A DNA stretch of 64,000 nt, from positions 11,346,001 through 11,410,000 of the forward strand of contig NC_091047.1 in the NCBI RefSeq assembly GCF_963966145.1, in the 5' to 3' direction. Shown here piece by piece: positions 1-12,871 of this stretch (the first letter of the stretch is position 1; every line of letters begins with the position of its first letter). The stretch comes from Tenebrio molitor. Taxonomy: Eukaryota; Arthropoda; Insecta; Coleoptera; Tenebrionidae. The translations under genes were made by a program, and so were the position numbers. The notes beneath the pieces are model-generated. The model was not told the origin of the DNA. It was given only the letters and a program-made list of their open reading frames with translations, and searched no databases.

Positions 1-265
1 CAATCTCTTTTTAAAAATTTAAAAATTCTGGATTTAGATAACACATTGGTAGTTGAAATTCAAAAAGGTATATTATTATACTCATGTCACATCGTGAGGA
101 AGTTCCTTAACATTGACACAGAACATAATACACAACAAAGTCAAAATGCGGAGGCGAGACGCCGGTAATTATGTTGATAAGCACTGCACTATTACTTGAT
201 AGTAATATCCGTAATAGTGTATGTACTCCGGCAAAATTGCCGTGCCGCCGGGTGGAGGTGGGATA
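1..265 (+). mobile_element. 3' end of RLE-class LINE, copy 1 (cut by window start)
   Basis: This is the last part of the LINE open frame plus its 3' untranslated region. It matches 45367-45631 and the reverse complement of 36475-36740 with scattered substitutions. The coding part ends with EARRR and TAA at about 168. After the stop come an inverted repeat (187-195 with 211-219) and a 14-bp palindrome (229-242). The element stops at GGTGGGATA with no poly(A), as in LINEs that use a restriction-like endonuclease. The 5' part lies outside the window, so its full length cannot be judged. It differs from the other two copies more than they differ from each other, so it is probably the oldest of the three. 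Confidence 0.8.
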
Positions 266-3247
266 GTGTGTATAACAATACGGCGGCCCAACAATTATAA
301 ATACAGTATCATCATTCGTTAGTGGAGGTAAGCAACGTCGGGCGTAGTCAGTGTTTGGGTGGGTCCACCGGGAACAGCATGCATAGGCGTGAATGCCTGT
401 AAAATCTAAAAAAATACATATTAAATCCAGCCTCGATGCCATGTTCCATTTTTATAAAATATTCACGCTTAAGTTTTTATTTTTTTCAAAATTTTCAAGC
501 AAGACGTGCCAGAACTAAAAACTTAAGAGCATAATTTGATAAAACTATCATATTCTTTAAAATAAAAATGGAAATATTAGTAAGGGACGTAAACGAGGCT
601 GTTTTAAAGTCATAAAAACAAAAAATGTAAGAATACAACATTAAAAAAGTACAAAAAACTACGTTACACAATGTTAAATAGGTTAAATAATTTACAAATT
701 ACTTGGTATTCTCGGGGGTAATACCATAAGTGCTTAAAAATTACCGATGATTTTCATGGAAACTTGTTGTTAATAATTAAGTTCGAAGAATGAGTAATTA
801 TCCGATTAATTTTTAAGCACAAGAGGTAACTATTTAGGGAGAATATTTCTGGAATAAAAATACAGAATACTTCAAATCAATTTTTTTCTCGACAAAAATG
901 TGTACTTTTTTGACATAAACTGTCTCCAGACATTATTCTTACTCTTTTCCGTGTTTTTGGGTACACTTCTAATGACATTTTCGCCAATTTTTCGTTCTGT
1001 TATTACTCCAAATCGATTCATGACTCTATGAAACTTGGGTTTTCTTGACTTGAACGTTTCTGCTGTAACAATGTGAAATTTCCACTGTAATTTTTTGAAT
1101 TTCCATTTAATAATTCAGTACCTGTTGCATTGTTACAACAATGTATGAGTGAAATATTCTGAGAAACCACTCAGGATTGCACTAATGAATTTCCAAATTC
1201 CTTAACACGACACACACATCCTTTCAATTTTATGTTAAATGGTTAATGCCAACAACTTCTGACAATGTGAAGACGACCAGTGAAAGTTGGTAAAAGTTAC
1301 TAAGTGAAAATCGATATCTAATTAATTAAAGAAACATTGAATAGTAATATTTCATGAACTTTGAAACTTTCAAGGTTTATTATAATCAAATTAGTAATGA
1401 AATGGTAAATGTTTAATGATCTAAGATATTCATATGTAGATTATTAAAATATTAAGTTTATGATTTCCCCTAAAAACTTAAATACTTCTAAATAAACATC
1501 TTCTTCGTGAGACCCGATTTTATCATTTTTATACAAATCCCAAGTGGAGAATTAGTAAGTAATGATTATATGATTATATTAAATAGTGTTGCAAATGTAA
1601 TTTTAAAAATTGGTCCATAGGTAATTTTCTCTCTCAAACACTATTGATTTTCGTTATTGTAAACTCAAGTTTTTAAGATATTTCTCCATAATTTATTAGT
1701 TATTATTTACGGTGCAATGCCTTAAATTGTTGGTTGCTGCAGTATCACTCTGTCAACACCAATAACAGTTATCAGTTCCACAAGTTATTTTTGATAAAAG
1801 TTTTTTAATTTACCACAATGAAATTGAAAGATTCTGAAATGTTGAACACCTATTTCCTCTGAAAAATGTTTCATTTAAAGCTTCAAGCTTCTGAGCAAAT
1901 TGAATTTTCAAATAATTTGTTATTATGTACTTTTGAAAATTCTTACTTTGTGCGTGAGCCTCGTTGAAATGTTGAAAATCTGCATTCGTCTTTCTTTACG
2001 GTTGATTTGTTGTTGTAAAGTGACAGGTTGTTCACCACTGCAGCATTTATCTGCTTCCAGAAAATTGTATTCTGTTTTGGTTCGGTTGATAAATTGTGCA
2101 GTAAATACAATCAGCTTTGCATTCTTGCAAGACAAGCGGGCGCTTACACTTATACTCAGAACGTTATTTGTTGTCTGTTCTGAAGACGGCTTAGTCTTCG
2201 TTTTAATTTTTTGTCAGTTTGCGTTTCTGGCTTTCCATCCGGAAAAGCACAAGTCGTCCTTAAGTAAGCATCCGCCGATAAATCCAGAAATAAAACTCAA
2301 GGATGACTAAAACCCGTCCATTTTTCGCTGTCAGAATCAGTAATGTATTACCGGGAAAAATGATAAGCGTAGGTAACACCCCTTAAATATTTCACAACAT
2401 AATAATACGTGAAAAATAGCGAAGAAAATGGGAGCTGGGGTAGATTAAGCCTTAAAAATATGGCAAAGAGGTAAGAAACCAACCCGGGGAAAAATAGCTA
2501 ACACTTAATACAAAATACAGTGAAGAATACATGGGCTTTTAAAAAGGCGACACCCTGCAAGTTAATCACCGTGAAAGCTTTACATTCCGACCACAACTCA
2601 CAATAACTCCTGTATGTGGACGCATTTATCGCATTAACGACTCCGGATGTATTCGAAAAGCTCGCGAATACAAAATCTCAAAACCCTTACGCATACTTAC
2701 AGACATGTATAATGCAAAACCACGAGCCGGGGAAATATTGTTATCTTCGATATGCCGGGAAGTATTGACACCAAAGCTTTCCGGCAAGGTGGGAGGCGAA
2801 TACAGCTTTAAGGAAACGCCCCAAATCCTTCTTGTATAATAGTCATTTTCCACAAAACTTTGAACCATAACATACATCCTATATAAACATTAATTTCCGA
2901 TTTTGTGTACTCACCCACGGAGCTTTGCTACTCCGACTGTAAGATGTCCTCTAACAAACTAATAGTCCAACAATTGTGTCAGCAACTGCTCAAGTAACGT
3001 TTTGCTTACATTATTATTTTTATATTATGTTTAAAGATTTTTTTCAAAACATTCCAAGAGATGAAAATTAATTGGGAGCGCCGTACCATTGTAGTCGATT
3101 TAAATAAAAGCATTTAGACGCCTTCATACAATTCTAATTAGTGGAAAATGTAAATGAGCTTTGTCATTGCCACAGCGATCACTACAAATGTTCGAATTAA
3201 AAACGGATATTTTTAATATTCCTAACTTTTAGAAATAGTAGAAACTC
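266..3247. other. A+T-rich stretch, no supported gene
   Basis: No RNA gene, conserved protein motif or inverted-repeat element was recognised here. A 136-codon open frame at 1900-2310 (+) is rich in Leu, Cys and Phe and resembles no family I know. It has no supporting splice or promoter context and I treat it as chance. Confidence 0.5.
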
Positions 3248-3382
3248 GTTGAAAATGCAACTCATAATACATTTCCAATGAAAAGCTGGATGTTGCAATC
3301 ACAATATACAAATTTCCTTTGGAAATGTATTGTGGGTTGCATTTTCAGTTCCGTCGGGCTCATTCATTCGTGAAATACCCTG
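3248..3382. mobile_element. MITE family A (GAGCCCGACGG), degraded copy 1
   Basis: Left arm 3248-3277 and right arm about 3319-3348 are inverted copies around a 40-bp centre. The right side continues through CCGTCGGGCTCATT to CCCTG, matching the outer terminal repeat of the copies at 14561 and 60532. The outer part of the left arm is lost or too diverged to align. It has no coding capacity. The family end (CAGGGT or CAAGGT with TA target sites) resembles Tc1/mariner-type non-autonomous elements. Confidence 0.7.
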
Positions 3383-6300
3383 AATATGTATTTGAAATCA
3401 AAAAGAAAACGATAAAGTAGAAAATGTTCCATCACTGAAGTAGTTATTAATGTAATTGCTTAGGTGTGAACAACAACCATTTAGTTTTTATTTACTGAAA
3501 GGTACCAATACCAATTCAATACATTTATTCTGACCTCACTAGCAATAACCACATTCATAAACATAAGTGAATTTATTGTCGTTATTTGTCATTAGACTAC
3601 TTATTTACAAGATTCTGATGTAATAAAATTGTAAATTATGGGGAAGTATTAAGAAAATAAACGTTTTTTGTAACCAGTATTCCCAGTAATGACAGTAATA
3701 AAGTCTGGTAATATACTATCGGTAATTTTTCCTTCAATAATTTCTGTCGATACACTTGGAAGACACGTTTACATTATAAATGACCTTTACATTATATGAT
3801 TGTCATAAAAATATGCTACGTGAAAAAGGAAGTAAAACGATTTCGCATTTTATCCAGAACTGCGCCAAAGCTCCTCAATATTATCGTCTCATATATTTCA
3901 AGATATCGGAACTGTATGAAAAAAGGCGTGTATTTATGCACATTAATCACAGACGCTGTGAACAATACTACCAAAAAAATAAATAACAAATAAGTGGAAA
4001 GCTTTTATCGGGGATCTGAAAGCAATAGATTTTCAGCGATGAAAAATATAGTGTAAATTCAATGAAATGTTTACCACCACTTAATGAATGTCATTAAACA
4101 GGAGCAGACTGTAACAGTGAAATGCTGTTAAAATTCTGATTAGTGGAAGTCCACAACCATGCAAATATCGTCGACGGAAATCGATAGTAATTTTGAATAT
4201 GTAGGCCCTCAATTACTCTGATCGTTTGAAATAAAATGGGCCCGATTGTTATTAAAATATATGAAACGTTCTGTCACACCTAATGGCGCTTATTTTAATT
4301 TTATGCAAATGGAAAGCTTTCAAAATATTATTACCAGAAAAAATATTAACCGGTTGCAAAAAAAGCAATTTTCTGATTTGGATCATGCTCAACCACTACA
4401 AATATTAATTAACACTTTCACTGTCCTGACAGTGTGTGGAAATATTTGTTCCGAGTCTGCAGCTCCACTCCTAAATAACGGATAATTTGTTCGAAAATGC
4501 GTATAACACCCTGACTTAATCACTTCATTAATATTTATGACTCAGCGCTGGATGCATCTTTTTCCTTAAGCTCTGCAATCCCGAAGAATGTCGAGCTTAC
4601 GCGATTACTACAATACATTTTCGGGGGCTGAAGTTTCTTATTAATTATACACTGTACACTACAAGCAATACATCATAATTTAAGCCTTTCAGTGCATAAT
4701 GGCCGTGGGGGTGTAAGTCGTTCGCGTTTACACCTCCTTTTTTTAACAAGAAACTTCTATTTGCATTAAAAAGCTTTCTGTTGTGTTCTTCATGTAATTT
4801 ATCTTTTATGGTAATAAGAGAAAAAAGCAGCACTCAAGACAGAAAATAAATTGGTGTAGAACAGATTTAATATTATAAGTTATAACCTTCACAATATAGT
4901 TTCAACAACTTCTGTGGCGAAGCTTCGGACAAACTGAATAATAGAGATTGTTTGGACAAAATGTAGAAGTATTGGAGACAAACTGATTCAATCATAGTGT
5001 CGATAAACTCTTCATTCAGAACTAAACATTGTACAGAGGACAAAAGGATATAAATCTAATTGAAAGACAAGACAAGCTTTTACGCTCCAATTACTTAAAG
5101 AAATCATTTCAATGAAATTAGAGAGTACAAGACAATTCTCTGCATCACCACTACTAAAAGATTACGTTGTTAGTCTAAAATAACACGAAATTTTAAAAAA
5201 TTGTCAGAGTTCGCAAGTCATAATCTTGCTACTTGTTCTGAAGGATTTCAGGAACATGTTCCGTCAAAGCAGCCCACCATTCCTACGACGACGTTTACCA
5301 AGTTATAAGGAAAACTATTTTTTTATAACTTAATTTAGCTATTGCGGCTGGGGACGGTTGAGGGCGGCTGAGGGCGGCGTAATGACCTGACGTCTACACT
5401 AAACTAAGTCTCTCTACGCGCTTATTCACATCCTAAAATTCAAATTAGCAACGTTAAAAACACCCGATAATAATCTTGGGTGTGGAAGCAAAAAAATTTA
5501 ATCCAGTTTTTAATACAGGGAAAAACATCCTTTGTAAGATATGTGAGACTTAACAAACATGATCTCAAAATGAAAATTATAAATTATCAAATTAAGAGAG
5601 ATTATCTCAAATTTACTAAACGCTGAAATTTATGTTAAAGAGAATATTGCAGTAGTTTCATTTAGAAAATATTTTGCTCTACTCTCGTCTTCAGTTTTAT
5701 CCGTCTTATGATTTATACGCCTTATCTTTATTTAGCAGATTCAACAATAAGTGAATAGATAAGAAGATATCTTCTTTGTGTGAGCATGGATGAGCACCAA
5801 AATGAATTCACTTGCCTTTGTTCACTTCTAATATTGATCTCGTCTAGCTTAAATACATTCATCGTCTTCGTAAAATTACAGTCTAGCATTTAATCAAGTT
5901 ATTAGGCGCACCTGAAGACTCTGATTCAATTGAAACTATTAAAACGTTGCAGAGAAAATTTCATTAATATTGTAGCTACTGAAATCATCGCCGATAATCA
6001 CATTGGTTTCGAATTTCCAGTTTCACAATATAATTTATTTTAGTTAATGGCATTTATAACTGAAAAATCCACACGTTTAATTCGACCATCATGATCGAAA
6101 AAGTAATTTAATCCCAATTAATACAGATCGATATAATTTATTGCCTACATTTCTAGACCCAGGAGTTAACTAGCTTTAACTTTTTTTCTGTTAATTGCAA
6201 AATTAATTAAAAACTAGAAGAATGAAAATAATCGCACCTTAAGGTACTGGTGCGAAGAGAAAAAGAGTTATTTAAATGAAAATCGTCTTCACAGTCTTCA

Positions 6301-6451
6301 CACATAGAAGCAGTATCGTCAATCATTATTTTAGTTCGCGTTTCTGAAAGATATGTCAAAAATTAGTCAAATTTTAATTGGTTTATTTAATTTCCTGTAT
6401 TTTTCCCTTAATTAATTTATCTACAAGCGTCCAATAAATAGTTATTTACGA
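3383..6451. other. A+T-rich stretch, nothing recognised
   Basis: Short open frames at 3780-3993, 4246-4485 and 4645-4833 show no family motif. No RNA gene or long inverted repeat was seen. A short G-rich run with a repeated GAGGGCGGC motif lies near 5350-5380. Confidence 0.4.
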
Positions 6452-6573
6452 ACCAAGTGCGGGAAGACGATGTTCCCGCGTGAGCGCATTTTTTAAAGCA
6501 CGAGCGACGAAGGAGCGAGTGCCTTTAATTAATGCGCGAATGAACGGAAGATGTCTTCACGCAAGTGGTTCGC
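6452..6573. repeat. Foldback element with inner hairpin
   Basis: The ends GAACCAAGTGCGGGAAGACG and its inverted partner ending in CGCAAGTGGTTC pair over about 40 bp, including AGCGCATT with AATGCGCG. The middle is a second palindrome, AAAGCACGAGC with GCGAGTGCCTTT around GACGAAGGA. It has no coding capacity. The apex resembles that of the foldbacks at 11.8, 34.7, 45.6 and 54.7 kb. Confidence 0.7.
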
Positions 6574-7000
6574 ACAATATTTTTTGTACGAAAATTAAAT
6601 TAAATTTTTTTGTTTCAATACATTAAACATAAACGAACATAAAACCAAGTAGGCAGTGATCTTTGGTTATTGGAAACAATTGCTTCACTTGATATTTCAA
6701 TTTTTGCAATAATTTGTGAATTTTGTAGGAACAATTTTCAACGATTATAAATCTTTCCGTAATTTTTTAATGGAGGAAAACCCAAGGAAGTTGTATTTTA
6801 TGAACTAAATTTTATTATTATCAAGACAGATTTTTTTAATGCCTCAAAGGGCCAGTATTTTTTGCAATTTTTACATTCGAGTCGACCGGGAAGCACTCGT
6901 TTCGGAGCGAGCGTTGGATGTTGGAAGCGTTGCTTTCAAGGCTATGAGTACAAAAACAATTTTATCGCACGGTGTCCAGTAAAGTGTGCACGATTGTACA

Positions 7001-7224
7001 GCGTCATTATAAATGATTGTCCCATCGCAGTTGGCGTTGAAAACCCACACAAATGTTGGATGTGCCGCCAGCCTCGCAACGTTAGACAAACTAATAGACA
7101 GATTTCTACTACCGCTAGTACCGCCACCTATCGGCGATACTAGTCTGACTCATGTCACAACGCTTGCGGCACATCCAACTACGCCATCAACGCCTACTGC
7201 GATGGAACAATAATGTATAATGGC
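7001..7224. repeat. 224-bp foldback (inverted-repeat) element
   Basis: About 90-bp inverted arms. The left arm runs from GCGTCATTATAAATGATTGT and the right arm ends GTATAATGGCCC. Both arms carry CCATCGCAGT, GGCGTTGA, TTGGATGTGCCGC and a CGCAACGTT-like block in mirror order. The short open frames at 6862-7213 are by-products of these arms. No transposase is present and the family is unknown. Confidence 0.7.
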
Positions 7225-9331
7225 CCTGTTGTTAATAGTCATTTATAGCAAGCGCCGAAAGCAAGAAATTACAAAAAATTGCATGTACCTTTTATTCCAT
7301 CAAGTCGTGATTTTACGATGTTGCTAAGGGCGATGATAATTTGTTGACTGCTTCATTGTTTCAGAGTGTCATTTGAATGAATGATTTAATTTTTCCATCC
7401 TCGAAATTGTCCTGTCCGGCCGCAAGCGCCTCAGCGACAATTTTTCTCTCGGTACGTTAAAAATGATTTCGTGGCCTTGATATACTGTTAATGACTAAAT
7501 TAAGGGACAGTCTACGAAAGCTCCTTCATGAAATTAACCAAAGTATGAAAATGAATTTCAACGACACAACTTCTTTCAATCTCTTCCATTTTCGTTCGTA
7601 CGAGACTGACAACATTCAAAGAAAAAGTGATTAAGTCAAATTTTGTGTATCAAAGCAATGGCTATTTTGTATACAAAGTTTCGTCTGAACACAGTTCCTA
7701 TTCTCACTCGTACAGTTTCACGTTTGTTGTGAGTTGAGCCATGATGTTGTGTTCACTCAATTTCATTACACTCGAGGGGGAAATCTAAATAATGTTTGCA
7801 CAATAGCAATATTTCACATATTTTTGGAAAGTTTACACAGAATATACACCGATACATTTCAAACATACTCGTATACCTTGACAATCTTGGAAATTTTGGG
7901 AATAAAAATATTTACATAATTTGATATCAAAAACTTGTCTTCGCAGTTAGAAATCAATATTGAAATTTGTTACTGAATTAGGGATTATTGAGTGTAACTG
8001 AATTCAGTCGGCAAAACTCACAAAAACATGAGCAAAATCCAAGAAAAACAGGATCCGGAGAATGCTTGTCTGGATTTAGGTCTAAGATTCGATCCGGTTC
8101 GATCCAATTAAGGATAAAATTGGAACTTGGATAGTTCGTAAATAATTGACCAGATCGTGGATTTTTATACCGTCGGATTTGGAAGTGCAGCCTACCAGAT
8201 TCATCCAATATAAAGAACACAAATTATACATCTATCGACTAAAATCAGTAAAAAAATATCAAGATTTACTTCACGCATATGCTAGAGCTACCTAAAATCA
8301 AAAACTGACATAATTTGTAGTCCTTCCTTCTGACTGTTCCCTGATGCATCCACGAAAATCTAAAATAAAAAACAAAGATATAACGTAAGATAGTATAACT
8401 TGACAAGCTTATTTTTACCTTAGACATGAATTTTCTGTTTCGTTGCAAGCACTACAATGCACCTCTAGAAGCAACTGCTCCGTATCAAGTTGGATAAGTA
8501 CAAAAGATATGCAAAGGCATCAATCCTCATTTCTTGAGCAGTGGCACGAGTTCGCACAAAACACATATTGTCATGCTTTTCACATAATTTGCTGATCTCG
8601 TTTATTTAATGTTATGAGATCTAGTTCCCTCGACGTAGAACTATGCAAAGCATTTTGGTGCATCATAATGCATTTTGCTGGTTCGAGGAGATTTCTTGGA
8701 TTTTATTTTCCACTCTCGCATTCGCGTGCTATTTAAAACGTTCCTGGTCAGCACAAAAAGTAACTGGCTTTTAGCTAGAAGTAGAGAGAAAGGACTTGTT
8801 ATTTAATTGAATTAATCCTGCAAAAACGATTAATAACAATCAGGGCTTTTCAAGAAGTTTAGTCACAGCGAAATTCACTGAACACGAAATGTAATTATAT
8901 TATAACTCCACAACTAGAGACATTTCAGATTGCTTCTGAAACAATTTCGCTTAAAATTTTTGCCGCAAATGTTTTTCTTGTTATGAAAGATAGTGACATA
9001 TCCAACTGAAGCTAAATTCGTTTTTTGTCAGTTACTTAATCAATAATGTTGCAAGATCTATTTATTACTACGGCACACTTATATCGTGGCAATTTCGTCA
9101 GGAATCAGTAATGAAGTAACACATTCTAGAACTAGGCTACGGAAGTTTTTACTATAGAAATAATAAATTTTATCAGAACTAGAACAGATTTTACATTTTT
9201 CAAACTATGACCTCCTTTGAAGTGAAAGCAACAAATATTTTTTTTTTGCCTAACTGGGGATGATGTTGATGATATTAATGTTGGCGTCATTAAAAAAAAG
9301 AGTATGTGTTTAAGACCCCACGACAGAAGTG
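7225..9331. other. A+T-rich stretch, nothing recognised
   Basis: No gene supported. A short stretch near 8050-8170 repeats GATCCGG and CCAATT-like words and gives an 80-codon minus-strand frame (7978-8220) that resembles no known family. Confidence 0.4.
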
Positions 9332-9333
9332 AA

Positions 9334-9476
9334 AACTCGGCTAAATTTGGCTCCCCCGAACTAACTCGAATGAGCCTTTCACCTCGGAGCGTGTGACGTG
9401 ACGCGTGACACTGAAACTAATTCACTGCCCGGTAATAATGTCGCGGTACGCCTAAAGGAATTTTCACATCAAAAAT
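9334..9476 (+). repeat. Dispersed repeat B, copy 1
   Basis: Shares with 15808-15956, in the same orientation, CTCGGCTAAA, GGCTCCCCC, AACTAACTCGAATGAGCC, TTTCACCTCGGAGCG, the GACGCG-rich block and TTCACTGCCCGG, then CCTAAAG. No terminal inverted repeats or coding capacity are visible. It could be part of a larger transposon or a SINE. The class is unresolved. Confidence 0.65.
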
Positions 9477-11795
9477 AAATCAATATACTCGTAACTACAT
9501 TATAATGCCTGATTTTTTCGCGAAACAACTTCCGATGAGACAGTGAATTTATAAATTCTAGATGCTTATGCAAGAAGCCCTTACTGTCTCTGAAACTTTT
9601 GAAATAACCACAAAACCCGCAAAATAAGCGGTGTTGAGTTAGCTTTCTCTTTCTTATTATAGAAATAAAATCTCTTGGTTTTACAAGATCCTTTTAAATT
9701 GAAACCCTGAAGAGTTTCGACGTGTAATAATACTTTTCCCTCTAAAAATGTGCTGTCACGAAGCATTTATCATTAGGTTTATATGAATTCTTGCAGAAAA
9801 CAAAATTGAAATATTTTGTGACAAAACACAAGTCGGAATTTAAGTAGACAGTAAAATTTTGGTTTAAAACGGATTTTACAATATTTTCTTCGCCGATCAA
9901 TAAAATGCAACGGTTAAAGTAACATAACAGCGCTGTAGAGTTTACGTTGGCATGAATCGGTTAGTCGTAAATTAACTGTAATACATAGTTTGGTGCAATT
10001 TGGAAAACTAATGAGCATGCACTAAACCTTTAATGTTAAAGTTTGTATAACAAATTCCATTGTATTAAGTTAAGCGGATGTTTACTTTCCTTAATTACGC
10101 TAATCTAACAGTATTAACGAAACAAGAATTCTTTCTGTTCTCCAATCGATACACCTAATTCAGCAAATTCATTTTTATTTCAGTAAAACATTTCAACAGA
10201 ACTGAGCAAATTTAAGGTAATTTCACATGTTCATAAATAAAACAGTTTACGTTGTTGATGGTTCTGTCCACTTGTGGTCACGTGTTTGGTAAATTAGTGT
10301 GCAAATATTTACGGAAAAGGTCTCGTTTGCGTTGGATGAATTTATTTTGTGATTCATTGATCAAAAGAAAATCGCGCAATTTGATACTAAGTTAATCTTT
10401 CACTAAGTGAAAATTTGCGGGAGCCGTCACAAACGGAATAACAAAGAGAATCAATTTTGTCGAAACAACAAAGCAATAGGTGAGAATGAGATGAGCATCT
10501 TACTGGTTTTGAAAGTTAGGCATTCAGAAGAGGATTTAAGTTGTCACAATTAAAAGCAAAGTAATTCCTCGAGTAAATCCGCAACTTTATCCCGTCGATT
10601 TCGAAATGAAATAAAATCAAATGGCACCACCACCGACGAGCTTAACCGTTTAAATCATCGCAAAGTTTCGCTAATTCTTCTTCCCAGCTCAGACGCTTGG
10701 AAAGCATTTCCGTGGTTTTTTAAAGGCGTCCTTTGTTCCATCCAGGCGCTGTTTTATTTCTTCCCCAATTTATCTCAAACTATCTAATGGAAAAACATAA
10801 TTACCGAACGGGAAGGTTTTACCTGAGAACAGCTGATAATTAGAAACGGGGTACTGTGAAGTCGTCAATCTTAAAAACGACAGCGTCATTCTAGATGCTG
10901 ATTAATACGACTGAGACGGTGCAGTCATCATTAAAATTAAAAGGGCTTTCGATTCGATTAATCACTTGGTAAAATGGAACTTTTCACACGTTACAAAATT
11001 ATTCAAAGTCTCTCTCTTACTTTAATTTAACAAGGAGCCGTGGCTTATTCTTAGAAATTGGCGATACTCCGGAGTTTGCATAAATTTTAATTCCGAAAGC
11101 AATTTATCCCGGAGAATCGCGTTATTGTCAAGGCTTCAATGATTTAAGGCGATAAAATCGATGTCTTACTGCTCGCAAAATTAGAAAGCTTTACAATCTG
11201 CCGAGCTGGTGCAAGCAAATTGTGCAACAAGGTTTGTCGAAACAAAAGCAATATACAAATCACTTGTTTCAACACCACTTTTTTGGGGAAACGTCGTTGA
11301 CAATAAATATTTCAGTGATGTTCAGAAAAGTTCCGCCTCTTTCCAAACTGTATCAAGAGCATGTTATTAACGCTCAGATTTGGGACAAAATGAACGATAC
11401 ATTCAATACAAATTTTATCAGCTCCACAAGACGGTGGTAAAAAATGAATGGCTCCAAAGGGCACCACAGAGTTAGTAGGGTGCATTAGACATAATCTAAA
11501 TTCAGAACATATATTTCGCTCGTTTTAAAACCCGATGTTTTGTGGGACAGCAAGAAAGTTGTAAATATTCTCGAGAAAATCGGGAACTGATATCAGAGGG
11601 TGAAAGGGACAGATTTAAATATTAATTAATATGTTTTGGACTTTGTAAAACAATTTACAACCTCTCAGATCTTCATCGGCACACAAGCTGGTAAAGATTT
11701 GTAATAAAACGCTAAAATATTTTTTCTCTTCAAGCGGTCCAAAATCGCACCTTTGTGTATCTCCACAAAAACGGTAAAAGTGGAGTAGAAATACT
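9477..11795. other. A+T-rich stretch, nothing recognised
   Basis: No gene or RNA supported. The frame at 11222-11440 (+) is unsupported. The 94-codon minus frame 11615-11899 runs through the foldback repeat at 11.8 kb and is a repeat shadow. Confidence 0.4.
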
Positions 11796-11819
11796 TCAAG
11801 TCCTAGGAGTAGAAGTGTC

Positions 11820-11937
11820 CACAAGCCGTCAGAGTAGAAGGTCTTTTTGTGCTTCGCCCAGTTGCGACCTCGAATTCGTCTCGGTCTTGACAAAAACACT
11901 CACTTCTACTCTTAATGATATAATCTACTATTAGATA
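11820..11937 (-). repeat. Foldback repeat family F, copy 1
   Basis: On the minus strand it reads AGTAGATTATATCATTAAGAG, then TAGAAGTGAG, a GACCGAGACGAATTCGAGGTC core, and CTGGGCGAAGCACAAAAAGACC to TTCTACTCT. Terminal AGAGTAGAAG and CTTCTACTCT are inverted. It matches 34727-34850 including the flank upstream of AAGAG, and 45632-45732 from AAGAG onward. Just beyond it (11780-11820) the GAGTAGAA word recurs, which may be further degraded repeat. It has no coding capacity. Confidence 0.7.
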
Positions 11938-12089
11938 AAAAAGCAAGTGTTATCATAAGAATTAAAAATCTAGAAATATATAAACCAGTCGAAGTACAGC
12001 ATTATTAGTTCGATATTTATGAATTTGTAAAATGGATGGAAAACTATAATATCTCTTCTGTTCTTTTGACACAATATGTTCTCTGGTGA

Positions 12090-12871
12090 TATAGTCCATT
12101 TTTTAATTATAGTCCGATGGATCAATTAATAAGCAGAGCAACTGTTATATTGCTATCTCTTTTCAACATAATGTAAAACACGCTATTGGATTCTTGTACG
12201 TATTTCGTCCGTCCCACTATGCATCTCGCTTTGGCATGTGCGATTAGAGCAAGACGCGGGTTGTACGTTTATTCCATTAGTGAAGTCAAATTTTTAGGTT
12301 AGGTTTTAACTATATTGGTGATCATTTCGTTTAATTTTGCTTGAAATTTCCGCCATATAATGCCAAGGAAAAGCTACGCAACTCTTTCTTGAACAGCAGC
12401 CAGTGGCAGAAGTGGACCATTATTATCTCGTTCCGTGTAAAATACGTTAATAAATTTCTTATTAGCGTATAAGGGCATTGACCTTACGTGGCATTGCCGA
12501 ACCAAAATCTTGGAAGAAAGAAAGACGGTCCAAACCTGGTTGTTTAGTGTTGTTTCCAACAACTTTTAATACATTTTACCTATTAGTTGATAAATAGTTA
12601 TCAAAAGAGTTCTGCAAAGAACTGTTTTTTGAAAAACAAAATGAAATCGGAGGAATGAATTTGCAGAGAAATCATGAAAGCACGAAAGAACACAACTTAA
12701 AATCTCAAAAATTGAAATTTGTAATGATATTTGTCCCAAGATGCCAATATAAATTTTCAAATATTGGTAGCACCATGCACTGCTGTCAAATGTCGAAAGC
12801 AGACGCAGGTCATGTCGACTTCTTGATTCGGACTAAGCTCATCGGACTATAATTTAAAAAAATGGACTATA
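12090..12871. mobile_element. 782-bp terminal-inverted-repeat element
   Basis: The left end begins TATAGTCCATTTTTT, then AATTATAGTCCGATG. The right end is its inverse, CATCGGACTATAATTT, then AAAAAAATGGACTATA. TIRs are about 32 bp. The interior has small open frames on both strands (12374-12562 and 12566-12760 on minus, 12655-12852 on plus), none with a transposase motif. It is probably a non-autonomous DNA transposon. Target duplication is unclear. Confidence 0.65.

Noticed and set aside
1900..2310. 136-codon open frame as a gene
   Set aside because: Leu/Cys/Phe-rich translation without domain, signal or splice context; length is plausible by chance in one of six frames over 64 kb.
9240..9250. 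Homopolymer and TA runs as functional signals
   Set aside because: Such runs are everywhere in this A+T-rich sequence.
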